From NCBI RefSeq assembly GCF_009720385.1, contig NZ_WARX01000001.1, positions 1 to 64,000 of the forward strand: 64,000 nt of DNA. Reading direction: 5' to 3'. Source of the stretch: Catellatospora vulcania (GTDB taxonomy: Bacteria; Actinomycetota; Actinomycetes; Mycobacteriales; Micromonosporaceae). A program made the translations under genes and the position numbers. Every line of letters starts with the position of its first letter. Position 1 is the stretch's first letter. Below, in pieces: positions 33,883 to 41,490 of the stretch. The notes under the pieces were generated by a model that ran no database searches, was not told the DNA's origin, and saw only the letters and a program-made list of their open reading frames with translations.

Positions 33883-35082
33883 TCAGAGCGCGTCCGGCTC
33901 GACCGGATGCGCGTGCGGCGCGGCGGCGTGCCGGTGCGAGCGGGCGATCGCCCAGGCGGCGAGCGCGGTCGTGATCGGAACCGCGGCGATGAGGCCGATC
34001 GTGCCGACCACGCCGCGCACGATCTCCGCCGCCATCACCTGCGTGGAGAGCACGTCACGGGTCCGGGTGCCCGCCGTGACCAGGAGCAGCATGAGCGGCA
34101 GCGACGCGCCGGCGTACGCCAGGATGATGGTGTTGACCACGGACGCGACGTGGGACCGGCCCACCTTGATCGCCGACCGGTAGAGCTGCCGCGCGCTCAG
34201 CGTCGGATCGGCCAGCGACAGCTCCCCGACGATGGCCAGCTGGGTGATGGCGACGTCGTCGAGCACGCCCAGCGTGCCGATGATGATCCCGGCCAGCAGC
34301 AGGCCGCGCAGGTCCACCCCGGCCAGCACGTTGGCCAGGATCGCGGCCTCGTCGCTGCCGGAGCCGGTCAGGTGCAGCAGGTTCGTGGTGAGCAGGCCGA
34401 GCAGCCCGGTCAGCACCAGCGCGGCCAGCGTGCCCAGCAGCGCCATGGAGGTGCCCACGCTGACGCCGTGCGTCAGGTAGATCACCGCGAACATGATCGC
34501 GGCGGACCCGACGATCGCGACCGCCAGCGGCGGCTCCCCGCGCACGATCGCGGGCAGGATGAAGGCCAGCAGCACCCCGAAGCTCACGATCAGCCCGACC
34601 AGGCTCGCCACACCGCGCCAGCGCGCGAACGCGATCACCGCGGCGGCGAACAGCGCGACCAGTGCCAGCAGCCAGCCCCACCGGTCGTGGTCGACCACCG
34701 CGTACCGCTGCCCGCCCTCGGCGTCGACGGACCCGATCAGCACCACGTCGTCGCCGACGCCGACCACCGGCGCGCTCGGCCCGGTCGGCACGACCGCGTC
34801 GACCACCTCGTCGCCGATGCGCACCTGAGCGGTGCCGCAGTCGCCGCCGGGCTGGGCCGGGACCTCGCGCGGGCAGGCGGGCGTCGCCGACACGATCTCG
34901 CCGTGCAGCCGCTGCATGGTGTCGGAGGCCTGCTGCGGGGACTGCCCGCGTGGCCACAGCACGACCAGCCCGACCAGGGTGGCCGCGATCAGCGGCACGA
35001 TGACCGCGGTGACGATCCTGCGCAGGTCAGCCGGGGCAGGTGGCAGCGACTCGCCAGGCTCGTGACTGTGTCCGGCCCCCAT
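33883..35082 (-). CDS. YibE/F-like membrane protein
   Basis: A 399-residue integral membrane protein. A first helix (IVTAVIVPLIAATLVGLVVLW) and an external beta-rich region with two Cys (ACPREVP, GGDCGTA) precede six or seven helices (LLALVALFAAAVIAFA, LIVSFGVLLAFILPAI, VAIVGSAAIMFAVIYL and on). The core motif GVLDDVAITQ and GRSHVASVVNTIILAYAGASLP are family signatures. Function in the YibE/F family is unproven; transport has been proposed. A His-rich tail (SHRHAAAPHAHP) and N-terminal GHSH might bind metal. It starts nine bases after the stop of the 823-residue protein, so the two are probably co-translated. Confidence 0.75.
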   Translation of the reverse strand: MGAGHSHEPGESLPPAPADLRRIVTAVIVPLIAATLVGLVVLWPRGQSPQQASDTMQRLHGEIVSATPACPREVPAQPGGDCGTAQVRIGDEVVDAVVPTGPSAPVVGVGDDVVLIGSVDAEGGQRYAVVDHDRWGWLLALVALFAAAVIAFARWRGVASLVGLIVSFGVLLAFILPAIVRGEPPLAVAIVGSAAIMFAVIYLTHGVSVGTSMALLGTLAALVLTGLLGLLTTNLLHLTGSGSDEAAILANVLAGVDLRGLLLAGIIIGTLGVLDDVAITQLAIVGELSLADPTLSARQLYRSAIKVGRSHVASVVNTIILAYAGASLPLMLLLVTAGTRTRDVLSTQVMAAEIVRGVVGTIGLIAAVPITTALAAWAIARSHRHAAAPHAHPVEPDAL

Positions 35083-35091
35083 GAGCAGAAC

Positions 35092-37563
35092 CTAGCCGTC
35101 GAACCCCGCGCAGTAGGGGCCTTTGCCCGGGTTGGGCGGCCCGGTCACCAGCACGGCGTACCGCAGACCACTGTCGGAGTAGGTGACCAGGATTCGGCCG
35201 TCGCCGCTGGTGACCAGCGCGGCCTGGAACAGCTCGCCGGTCAGCAAGGGCAGCGCCACCCGGCGGGCCCGGTCCGCGGAGCCGGGCGGGCAGTGCCAGA
35301 GCACCAGCCTGCCGGTGCCGTGCTCGGCCGGGGCCAGTGGCACCGGGGCCGCCAGATCGGACTCCGTGCCCAGCACGTACAGGCCGGGCCCGCCCGCGGC
35401 GACCGCCACCGGGGCGTGGAAGGTGATCGCGTCGCCGCCGGCGACCAGCCGTGCCGTGTCGCCGGCGACCAGCCGCGGCGTGCCGCCGGGCAGCAGCACG
35501 GCCTGGTCGGTGGCCCGTTCCGGGGCGCCGATCTCGGTGACGCTCGGGCTGTCGCACGCGGCCGTCGGGCAGGTCCCGAGCCAGGCCCGGCGCCCGGCAG
35601 GATCGCGCAGCAGCACCGTCGGCCGGTCCGCCGCGTCGAGGGTGAGCTGGAGCAGCGGGGCGTACGCCGGCGCGGTCACCGTGCCCTCGGGCAGCCACGC
35701 GCTCAGCTCGACCTCGACCGTGCCGAGCACGTCCAGCGTGCGCCGGTTGCAGTGCACCGAGCTGCAGCGGGTGACCGCGAGCTCGGCCCGGGGCCGGGTG
35801 CCGGTGCGCACCAGGAGCGGGCGGGCGGTGGCCACCACGACGGAGCCGTCGGGTCCGGCCGCGACGGCCAGGTGCGACTGACCCTCCCGGCCGCCGCTGT
35901 GCCAGCGGGTGATGCCGTCCTCGCAGGTCCCGGGCTTCGGCCGGGAGTCGGCCGGGGCCCACGGCGCGGTGCAGCGCTGCATCTGCACGGCGTCGTCGCC
36001 GTCGGTCTTGATCGCCCGGTTCTCCCGGCCGCGGATGCCCGCCGACACCACGTCCCCGGCGGCGGTGATCGCGGTCGCGGGCATCGGCGCACCCAGCATC
36101 AGCGGTTCGGAGCTGCGCGAGCGCACGGTGCGGCACTCGTCGTCGAGGCACCAGTGCGGGCCGTAGTCGGTCACCACGACCGGATGGCGGCCCGACGGCC
36201 AAGCCATGGCCAGCACCTCGCCGCTCCACGAGACACCGTGCCGGCTCGCGTGCGGGCCGTCCCACGGGTCGGCGGCCGCGAAACCCAGCCCCAGCAGCGC
36301 CGGCAGCAGCAGAGATGCCAGCGCCGTAACGAACGCGGCCCGCCCGGTCCAGGGCCGCCCGAGCGCGGCGAACCCCCGGCGTCCGAACGCGGCGGAGCGC
36401 CGTCCGAATTCGGCGGAGTGCCGGGCGAGCGCGGCGGAGCGCCGTCCGAGCGCGGCGGAGTGCCGGGCGAGCGCGTCGCGGCGATCGGTCCGGGTAGGCG
36501 AGCCGTGCCGAGGGCCGGAGGCCCGCAACGGCGGGCCGGGCGTTGACGTCGTGCCGTCGGTCCAGGCGGGCGCGGCCGGCTGGGCTGCGGCGTGGGCCGG
36601 TGTCGTGGTGCCGGCCTGGACCTGCGCGGCGGGGGCGGGAAGCGCTGTGGCGAGCTCGGCGGGGGCCACCGCGTCTTCGGCCGGGTCCGCGGGCGGGGGG
36701 TCGGCTGCCGGTGCGGGGGACAGCGCCGACAGTGCCTGGTCGACCCGGTCGAGGTCGGCCTCCGCGCCGCGTCCGCCGGTCGGGCGGGGTTGCAGGTAGA
36801 CAGTGGCCAGCACCGCGGACTGGACGGTAGGCACCACGATCGCGGCCACCGCGGCGACCAGCAGCGCGAACGCGGGCTGCGCCTGGGCCAGCGCGGTGGC
36901 GCCCATGCCCGTCAGCGCCGGGACCACCACCACGCCGATCGCCAGCGCGCCCCCGGCCGACAGCAGCCGGCCCGCGGCGAGCGCGTGCGCATGCTGCAGC
37001 CAGGAGACCGCGCCATCGCCCAGCACCACCGCGGGCACCGTCAGCAACCTGCTGGCGAGCACGATCAGGGCCAGCACGAACAGGCCGAAGACCGCCGCCG
37101 TGGCCACGTCCTGGGGCAGGGCGATGTCGAAGAAGGCGACCGCGAGCAGCGTCAGGACCTGCAGCCCGACCGCCGCGACGGCGATCAGCAGCAGGGCCGG
37201 CACGAGCGCGGGCAGCCGGCGCAGGGCCAGCAGCAGGGCGGCCCGGGGGTCGACCGGGATGCCGCGTACGCCGCCGGACGCCACCGCGATGCCGGCGACC
37301 AGTGCCACCACCCAGCCGAGCGCGAGCGCCACCAGCCCGGCCCCGCCCGCCGCCGCGGCGGGGGACGGCGTGAACGTCCCGTCCACCACCGTCGCGCTGC
37401 CGTTGAGCGCGAACAGCCCGATGACCTCACGCGCCACCAGCGCCGGCACCAGCGCGGTGGCGGCCACCACCAGCAGGCCGCGCCACTGCTTCAGGGCGAG
37501 GTCAGCGGCGTCGCGCAGGATGGCCGGCAGGCTCCGGCTGGCGAGTCGGTCGGGGTTCGGCAC
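35092..37563 (-). CDS. Large membrane protein with basic heptad repeats and external C-terminal domain, function unknown
   Basis: An 823-residue protein I cannot assign to a family. Residues 1-260 hold about six membrane helices (for example LLVVAATALVPALVA, LLLIAVAAVGLQVLTLLAVAFF). Residues 270-365 are Ala/Pro-rich. Residues about 363-400 contain five 7-residue units of type RHSAALG / RRSAAFG, a basic Ser/Ala repeat. A further helix (FVTALASLLLPALLGLGFAAA) leads to an external region of roughly 400 residues with paired Cys (WCLDDECR, CTAPWAP, CSSVHCNRR, CPTAACD) and many VVTDYGP/LAVAAGPDG-like strands, suggesting a beta-propeller. GTG 37563 is the start. It is followed at nine bases by YibE/F. 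Confidence 0.65.
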   Translation of the reverse strand: MPNPDRLASRSLPAILRDAADLALKQWRGLLVVAATALVPALVAREVIGLFALNGSATVVDGTFTPSPAAAAGGAGLVALALGWVVALVAGIAVASGGVRGIPVDPRAALLLALRRLPALVPALLLIAVAAVGLQVLTLLAVAFFDIALPQDVATAAVFGLFVLALIVLASRLLTVPAVVLGDGAVSWLQHAHALAAGRLLSAGGALAIGVVVVPALTGMGATALAQAQPAFALLVAAVAAIVVPTVQSAVLATVYLQPRPTGGRGAEADLDRVDQALSALSPAPAADPPPADPAEDAVAPAELATALPAPAAQVQAGTTTPAHAAAQPAAPAWTDGTTSTPGPPLRASGPRHGSPTRTDRRDALARHSAALGRRSAALARHSAEFGRRSAAFGRRGFAALGRPWTGRAAFVTALASLLLPALLGLGFAAADPWDGPHASRHGVSWSGEVLAMAWPSGRHPVVVTDYGPHWCLDDECRTVRSRSSEPLMLGAPMPATAITAAGDVVSAGIRGRENRAIKTDGDDAVQMQRCTAPWAPADSRPKPGTCEDGITRWHSGGREGQSHLAVAAGPDGSVVVATARPLLVRTGTRPRAELAVTRCSSVHCNRRTLDVLGTVEVELSAWLPEGTVTAPAYAPLLQLTLDAADRPTVLLRDPAGRRAWLGTCPTAACDSPSVTEIGAPERATDQAVLLPGGTPRLVAGDTARLVAGGDAITFHAPVAVAAGGPGLYVLGTESDLAAPVPLAPAEHGTGRLVLWHCPPGSADRARRVALPLLTGELFQAALVTSGDGRILVTYSDSGLRYAVLVTGPPNPGKGPYCAGFDG
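36361..36478 (-). repeat. 21-bp in-frame tandem repeat inside the 823-residue protein
   Basis: About five 21-base units encode the heptads RHSAALG, RRSAALA, RHSAEFG, RRSAAFG and RRGFAALG. The unit preserves reading frame, so copy number can vary without breaking the gene. It encodes the basic segment before the last membrane helix. Confidence 0.75.
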
Positions 37564-37642
37564 CGGCGCAGCGTACCGGCGACACGCGTGTCACGCCTAT
37601 GGCTGGAGAGGTCCGCCGATCAGTTGACACACCGCGGGTGGG

Positions 37643-38242
37643 TCAGCTCGTGCCGGCTGCGGCGGTGTGCGCCGGTCCGAGCGTGATCGCCCGTACGTGT
37701 TCGATCAGGGTCACCAGCACTTCGCGCCCGGAGCGGCGGTCCCGCACGTCGCACATCACCACCGGCACCTCCGGGTCCAGCGACAGCGCACCGCGCACCG
37801 CGTCGACGCCGAACGGCTGGTGGCCGTGGAAGCAGTTCACCGCGACGACGAACGGAACGCCCCGCCGCTCGAAGTAGTCGATGGACGGGAAGCTGTCCGC
37901 CAGCCGCCGGGTGTCGGCCAGCACCACCGCGCCCAGCGCGCCGATCGCCAGCTCGTCCCAGAGGAACCAGAACCGGTCCTGGCCCGGCGTGCCGAACAGG
38001 TACAGCACCGCGCTGTCGCCGATGGTGATCCGGCCGAAGTCCATGGTGACCGTGGTGGTGCGCTTCGCCTCCACTCCGGACAGGTCGTCGGATTCGGTGC
38101 CGGCCGAGGTGAGCACCTCCTCGGTGTGCAGGGGCATGATCTCGCTGACCGTGCCCACCATTGTCGTCTTGCCTGCGCCGAAGCCCCCGGCGACCAGTAT
38201 TTTGATCGCCGTGGGTACGGACCGGGCACGCTCGTCACGCAT
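37643..38242 (-). CDS. cvnD: Conservon GTPase CvnD (Ras-like/MglA-type)
   Basis: A 199-residue small GTPase. The P-loop is GGFGAGKTT, switch region RTTTVTMDFG, the DxxG-like step is LFGTPGQDRF, and NCFHG stands where NKxD binds guanine in classical GTPases, a change usual in this family. In conservons CvnD pairs with the roadblock protein CvnB, DUF742 protein CvnC and the kinase-like CvnA to form a membrane-linked, GPCR-like switch. ATG 38242 overlaps the cvnC stop by eight bases; an upstream TTG at 38254 is less likely. The operon ends here: no P450 (cvnE) follows. Confidence 0.87.
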   Translation of the reverse strand: MRDERARSVPTAIKILVAGGFGAGKTTMVGTVSEIMPLHTEEVLTSAGTESDDLSGVEAKRTTTVTMDFGRITIGDSAVLYLFGTPGQDRFWFLWDELAIGALGAVVLADTRRLADSFPSIDYFERRGVPFVVAVNCFHGHQPFGVDAVRGALSLDPEVPVVMCDVRDRRSGREVLVTLIEHVRAITLGPAHTAAAGTS

Positions 38243-38624
38243 GACGGAGGCCAAGGATCACCGCCTGGAGGATGTGGTCGTCCGGAATGTGGCCGGGGGC
38301 CACTGCTGGCGCGAGAGGTTTCACGGCGCCCTCGTCGAACAGGTCGGCGAGGAGTACCCGGACCACGCCGAGGGCAAACCCGGCACGGGAGGAAAGTTCG
38401 GCGACCGAGATGGGTTCGGCCGCCAGCGCGAGGACCGCCCGGTGCTCGGGTTGCAGGTGGACGGCGTGGCGACGCTGCCCCGCCGGTGTCGCCACGACAT
38501 AGGTGAGCAGGTCGAACGTGGCCGCGCCGGGGCGCGCCCGGCCGCCGGTGACCGCGTACGACCGCACCAGCGGCCCGGCTTCGGCATCGAGCCACTCGTG
38601 CGCATCGTCGTCGTCAGCGCGCAT
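38235..38624 (-). CDS. cvnC: Conservon protein CvnC (DUF742)
   Basis: A 129-residue soluble protein. VRSYAVTGGRARP, LLTYVVAT, HRAVLALAAEPISVAEL and FALGVVRVLLADLFDEG match DUF742, a winged-helix-like domain found only in conservons. It is thought to help couple CvnA to the GTPase, but it does not need to bind DNA. The start at 38624 overlaps cvnB by eleven bases, and the stop overlaps cvnD, so translation of the four genes is coupled. Confidence 0.87.
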   Translation of the reverse strand: MRADDDDAHEWLDAEAGPLVRSYAVTGGRARPGAATFDLLTYVVATPAGQRRHAVHLQPEHRAVLALAAEPISVAELSSRAGFALGVVRVLLADLFDEGAVKPLAPAVAPGHIPDDHILQAVILGLRHA

Positions 38625-39018
38625 GGGTGGAGGTCGGCCGCGGCTGCGTGCCGAGGCTGTGGCCGATGCGCTCGACGACCATGGCCATCTCGTACGCGAC
38701 CATGCCGATGTCGGAGTCGGCATTGCTCAGCACCGCGAAGCAGCTGCCCTCGCCGGCGTCGGTGACCAGCAGGACGGCCTCCTCCATCTCGATCACGGCC
38801 TGGCGCACCGGCCCGGCCTTGAAGTGCCGTCCGGCGCTGCGTGACAGGCTGGCGAACCCGGCCGCGATCGCGGCCATGTGGTCGGCGTCGGCCTGGGACA
38901 GGTCGCGCGACGCGCCGAGCAGCAGCCCGTCCACGGAGAACACGACGGCCCGCAGCGCCGCGGGTATGCGGTCCACGAAGTCGTCGAGCAGCCAGTCCAG
39001 GCCCGCGGGATTGCTCAT
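38614..39018 (-). CDS. cvnB: Conservon roadblock/LC7 protein CvnB
   Basis: A 134-residue roadblock/LC7 domain protein. LDWLLDDFVDRIPAALRAVVFSVDGLLL and HMAAIAAGFASLSRSAG are canonical. Roadblock proteins bind MglA/Ras-like GTPases and often act as GTPase-activating partners; here the partner should be CvnD. The start overlaps the cvnA stop by four bases (ATGA). Confidence 0.9.
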   Translation of the reverse strand: MSNPAGLDWLLDDFVDRIPAALRAVVFSVDGLLLGASRDLSQADADHMAAIAAGFASLSRSAGRHFKAGPVRQAVIEMEEAVLLVTDAGEGSCFAVLSNADSDIGMVAYEMAMVVERIGHSLGTQPRPTSTHAR

Positions 39019-41321
39019 GATGTCGGCTCCTCAGGCGGTTCGGCCGCTGCGGGGGTGCCAGCGGGAGGGGTGGGCGAGGTGCGCACCGTGGCGGCCGCCC
39101 GGCCCCGGTGCGCACCCGCGAGCAGGGACGTCAGGATGCTGCGGGTGCGCTCGGCGGGCCGCGCCGACGGGGTGGATCCGGAGTCCGCCGCGGTGTCGAG
39201 CACGATCAGCGGCTCGTTGCGCAGCGGCGCGGCGAGATGCGTCTGCGGCGCCCGCACCGGCAGCTCGGCCTCGGTCTGCGGGCCGCTGTCGTCGGCGGCG
39301 GCTGCCGCAGGCGTGCTCGTGCCCTCGACCACCTGGGCGCTCTGCGGCCCGGCGGTCAGCGCGGCGATCGGGACGGCCACGGCGGCCGGCACGGCCGGGG
39401 TCGCCGGCGGGGCGGTGGCGTTGTCGTCGACGACCAGCTCACGTGGCAGCAGCACCACCGCGGTGAGCCCGCCGTACGGGGAGGGGCGCAGGGTGACCCG
39501 GATGCCGTGCCGGGCAGCCAGCCGGGCCACCACGAACAGGCCCAGCCGGGAGCTGTGCGCGGGATCGAAGTCGGGTGGGTCGGCCAGCCGCCCGTTGGCC
39601 TCGTCGACGGCGGACGCCGGCATGCCGACGCCGCGGTCCTCGATCTCCACCGCGTAGCCGTTGGGCAGCAGCTGCCCGGCCACCGTGACATGGGTGTCGC
39701 GGGGCGAGTACGCGGTGGCGTTCTCCAGCAGCTCGGCCAGCAGGTGGATGACGTCGCTGACGGCGCGGCCGCGCAGCGCCAGCTCCTGCGGCGGCACCAC
39801 GGTGATCCGGGTGAACTCCTCGACCTCGGACACCGCCGAGCGCATCACGTCGTGCACGGGCACCGGATGCCGCCAGCCCCGGCCGGGCTTGGCCCCGGCC
39901 AGGATCACCAGGTCCTCGGCGTGGCGGCGCATCCGCGCGCCGAGGTGGTCGACGCGGTACAGGTCTTCGAGGTCCTGCGGGTCGGTGACCCGGCGCTCCA
40001 TCGCGTCGAGCAGCGCGAGCTGGCGGTGCAGCAGCACCTGGCTGCGCCGGCCGATGTTGAGGAAGACCTGGTTGAGCCCGTTGCGCAGGGTCGCCTCCTG
40101 CACGGCCGAGGCCACGGCGGTCCGCTGCACCAGGGCGAAGGCGTTCTCCAGCTCGTCGAGCTCGTCGGAGACGGTGGCCGGCGGCGGCGGCACCTCGGCG
40201 TCCACGTCCACGTCGGCGCCGGTGCGCAGCCGCGCCACCACGTCGGGCAGGCTGTGCTCGGCGACGTGCAGGGCCTGCGTGCGCAGCGCGTTGATGCGGT
40301 GGATGACCGAGCGGGCCACCCGCCGGGAGACCAGCACCAGCACCACGATGACGATCAGCCCGACCCCGCCGGCCAGGGCCAGCCGGAGCAGGATCGCGGT
40401 GGCGGCGGGCATGGTCGCGTCGATGGTGCGGGACGCGGCCGCGGATTCCAGCTCGTAGAGCTTGCCGTCGACCGCGGCGTAGTCGGCGGACCACTGCGTC
40501 GCGTCGATCGCGGGGGCCGGGCGGCCGAGGTCGGCGAGCCGGTCCTCGACGGCCCGCAGACGCAGGTAGGCCGCGCTGTCCAGGATGGCGGTGTACCGGT
40601 CGGCGTCGTCGGGGTGCAGGTAGCGGGTCGCCGTGTCGTGTGCGCGCCGCTGCAGCCCGACCAGCGCCACCACCTCGGCCCGCTCGGCCGGGGACATGCC
40701 GCCGCCCGCGATGGTGGCACTGACCAGCGCGTTCTCCCGGGCGTAGAGCTCACGTGCCTCGGTGAGCGCGATGACGGTGCCCGCCTGGCGGTTCAGCTCG
40801 TGGTCGTCGAGGCCGGAGACGGAGCCGTACAGTCCGAAGGTCCTGTCGATGATGTCGCTGTACAGCCGCATGATCTGCACCCGGTCGTACTGCCGGGTGT
40901 CCACCACGGCCCGGCCCAGCGGCAGCTCCTCCAGCGCCTTGCCGACCGCGGCCAGGTGCTGGCGGGTGAGCGCGCTCGCCGCCGACTCGGCGTCGTCGCT
41001 GCCGGTCAGCCGCCGGAACTCGGCCAGCGCCGCGTCGGTCTCGGCGCGCTGCGTGTCGAGTTCGGTCGCCGCACCGGCCCCGCCGCTGACGAGGCGCATC
41101 GACAGCGCCCGCTCCGCCTGCAGCTCGCTGACCAGCTCGTAGGCGGGTGTGCCGAACATGTCCACGCCGGACTTGACGTCGAGCAGGTTCGTCGCCGGGC
41201 CGAGGCTCGCCGTGGTGCCCAGCAGCCACATGCCGATCAGCGGCACCAGCGGCGCCAGCAGGAGCAGCATCACCCGCGACCTGATCGACCAGCTCTGCTG
41301 GGAGAAGACGCGTCGGGGCAT
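39015..41321 (-). CDS. cvnA: Conservon sensor kinase-like protein CvnA
   Basis: A 768-residue membrane protein. The first helix (VMLLLLAPLVPLIGMWLLG) is followed by a nitrate/nitrite-sensor-like external domain of about 270 residues, a second helix (LLRLALAGGVGLIVIVVLVLV), a HAMP-like linker, a helical dimer region (QVFLNIGRRSQVLLHRQLALLD) and an ATPase domain (ENATAYSPRDTHV around residue 530; EDRGVGMPAS). The usual H-box with a phosphorylatable His is not evident, as in other CvnA proteins. A disordered Ala/Pro tail of about 130 residues follows. GAGGT just ahead sets ATG 41321. It opens the cvnA-B-C-D operon. Confidence 0.88.
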   Translation of the reverse strand: MPRRVFSQQSWSIRSRVMLLLLAPLVPLIGMWLLGTTASLGPATNLLDVKSGVDMFGTPAYELVSELQAERALSMRLVSGGAGAATELDTQRAETDAALAEFRRLTGSDDAESAASALTRQHLAAVGKALEELPLGRAVVDTRQYDRVQIMRLYSDIIDRTFGLYGSVSGLDDHELNRQAGTVIALTEARELYARENALVSATIAGGGMSPAERAEVVALVGLQRRAHDTATRYLHPDDADRYTAILDSAAYLRLRAVEDRLADLGRPAPAIDATQWSADYAAVDGKLYELESAAASRTIDATMPAATAILLRLALAGGVGLIVIVVLVLVSRRVARSVIHRINALRTQALHVAEHSLPDVVARLRTGADVDVDAEVPPPPATVSDELDELENAFALVQRTAVASAVQEATLRNGLNQVFLNIGRRSQVLLHRQLALLDAMERRVTDPQDLEDLYRVDHLGARMRRHAEDLVILAGAKPGRGWRHPVPVHDVMRSAVSEVEEFTRITVVPPQELALRGRAVSDVIHLLAELLENATAYSPRDTHVTVAGQLLPNGYAVEIEDRGVGMPASAVDEANGRLADPPDFDPAHSSRLGLFVVARLAARHGIRVTLRPSPYGGLTAVVLLPRELVVDDNATAPPATPAVPAAVAVPIAALTAGPQSAQVVEGTSTPAAAAADDSGPQTEAELPVRAPQTHLAAPLRNEPLIVLDTAADSGSTPSARPAERTRSILTSLLAGAHRGRAAATVRTSPTPPAGTPAAAEPPEEPTS

Positions 41322-41445
41322 GACGACCTCATAAGCGCACCGGGGGTGGGGACAACCGAGGAAACGTGGAAATACTACTGATCTCACGGCCCCGGCACAC
41401 CTTTCGGGCGCCCTCAGTTCACCAGGTAGGACGCTGAAAACACGA

Positions 41446-41473
41446 TGACCGGCACCGATGCCGGTGCCGGTCA
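41446..41473 (-). terminator. Intrinsic terminator of the glycogen synthase-branching enzyme operon
   Basis: TGACCGGCACCG (41446-41457) and CGGTGCCGGTCA (41462-41473) pair perfectly around a 4-base loop, just past the glgB stop at 41491. In the direction of transcription GTTTTC follows, a short U-tract, so this is a classical Rho-independent terminator. Confidence 0.8.
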
Positions 41474-41490
41474 CGTGCTGACGGAGATCG

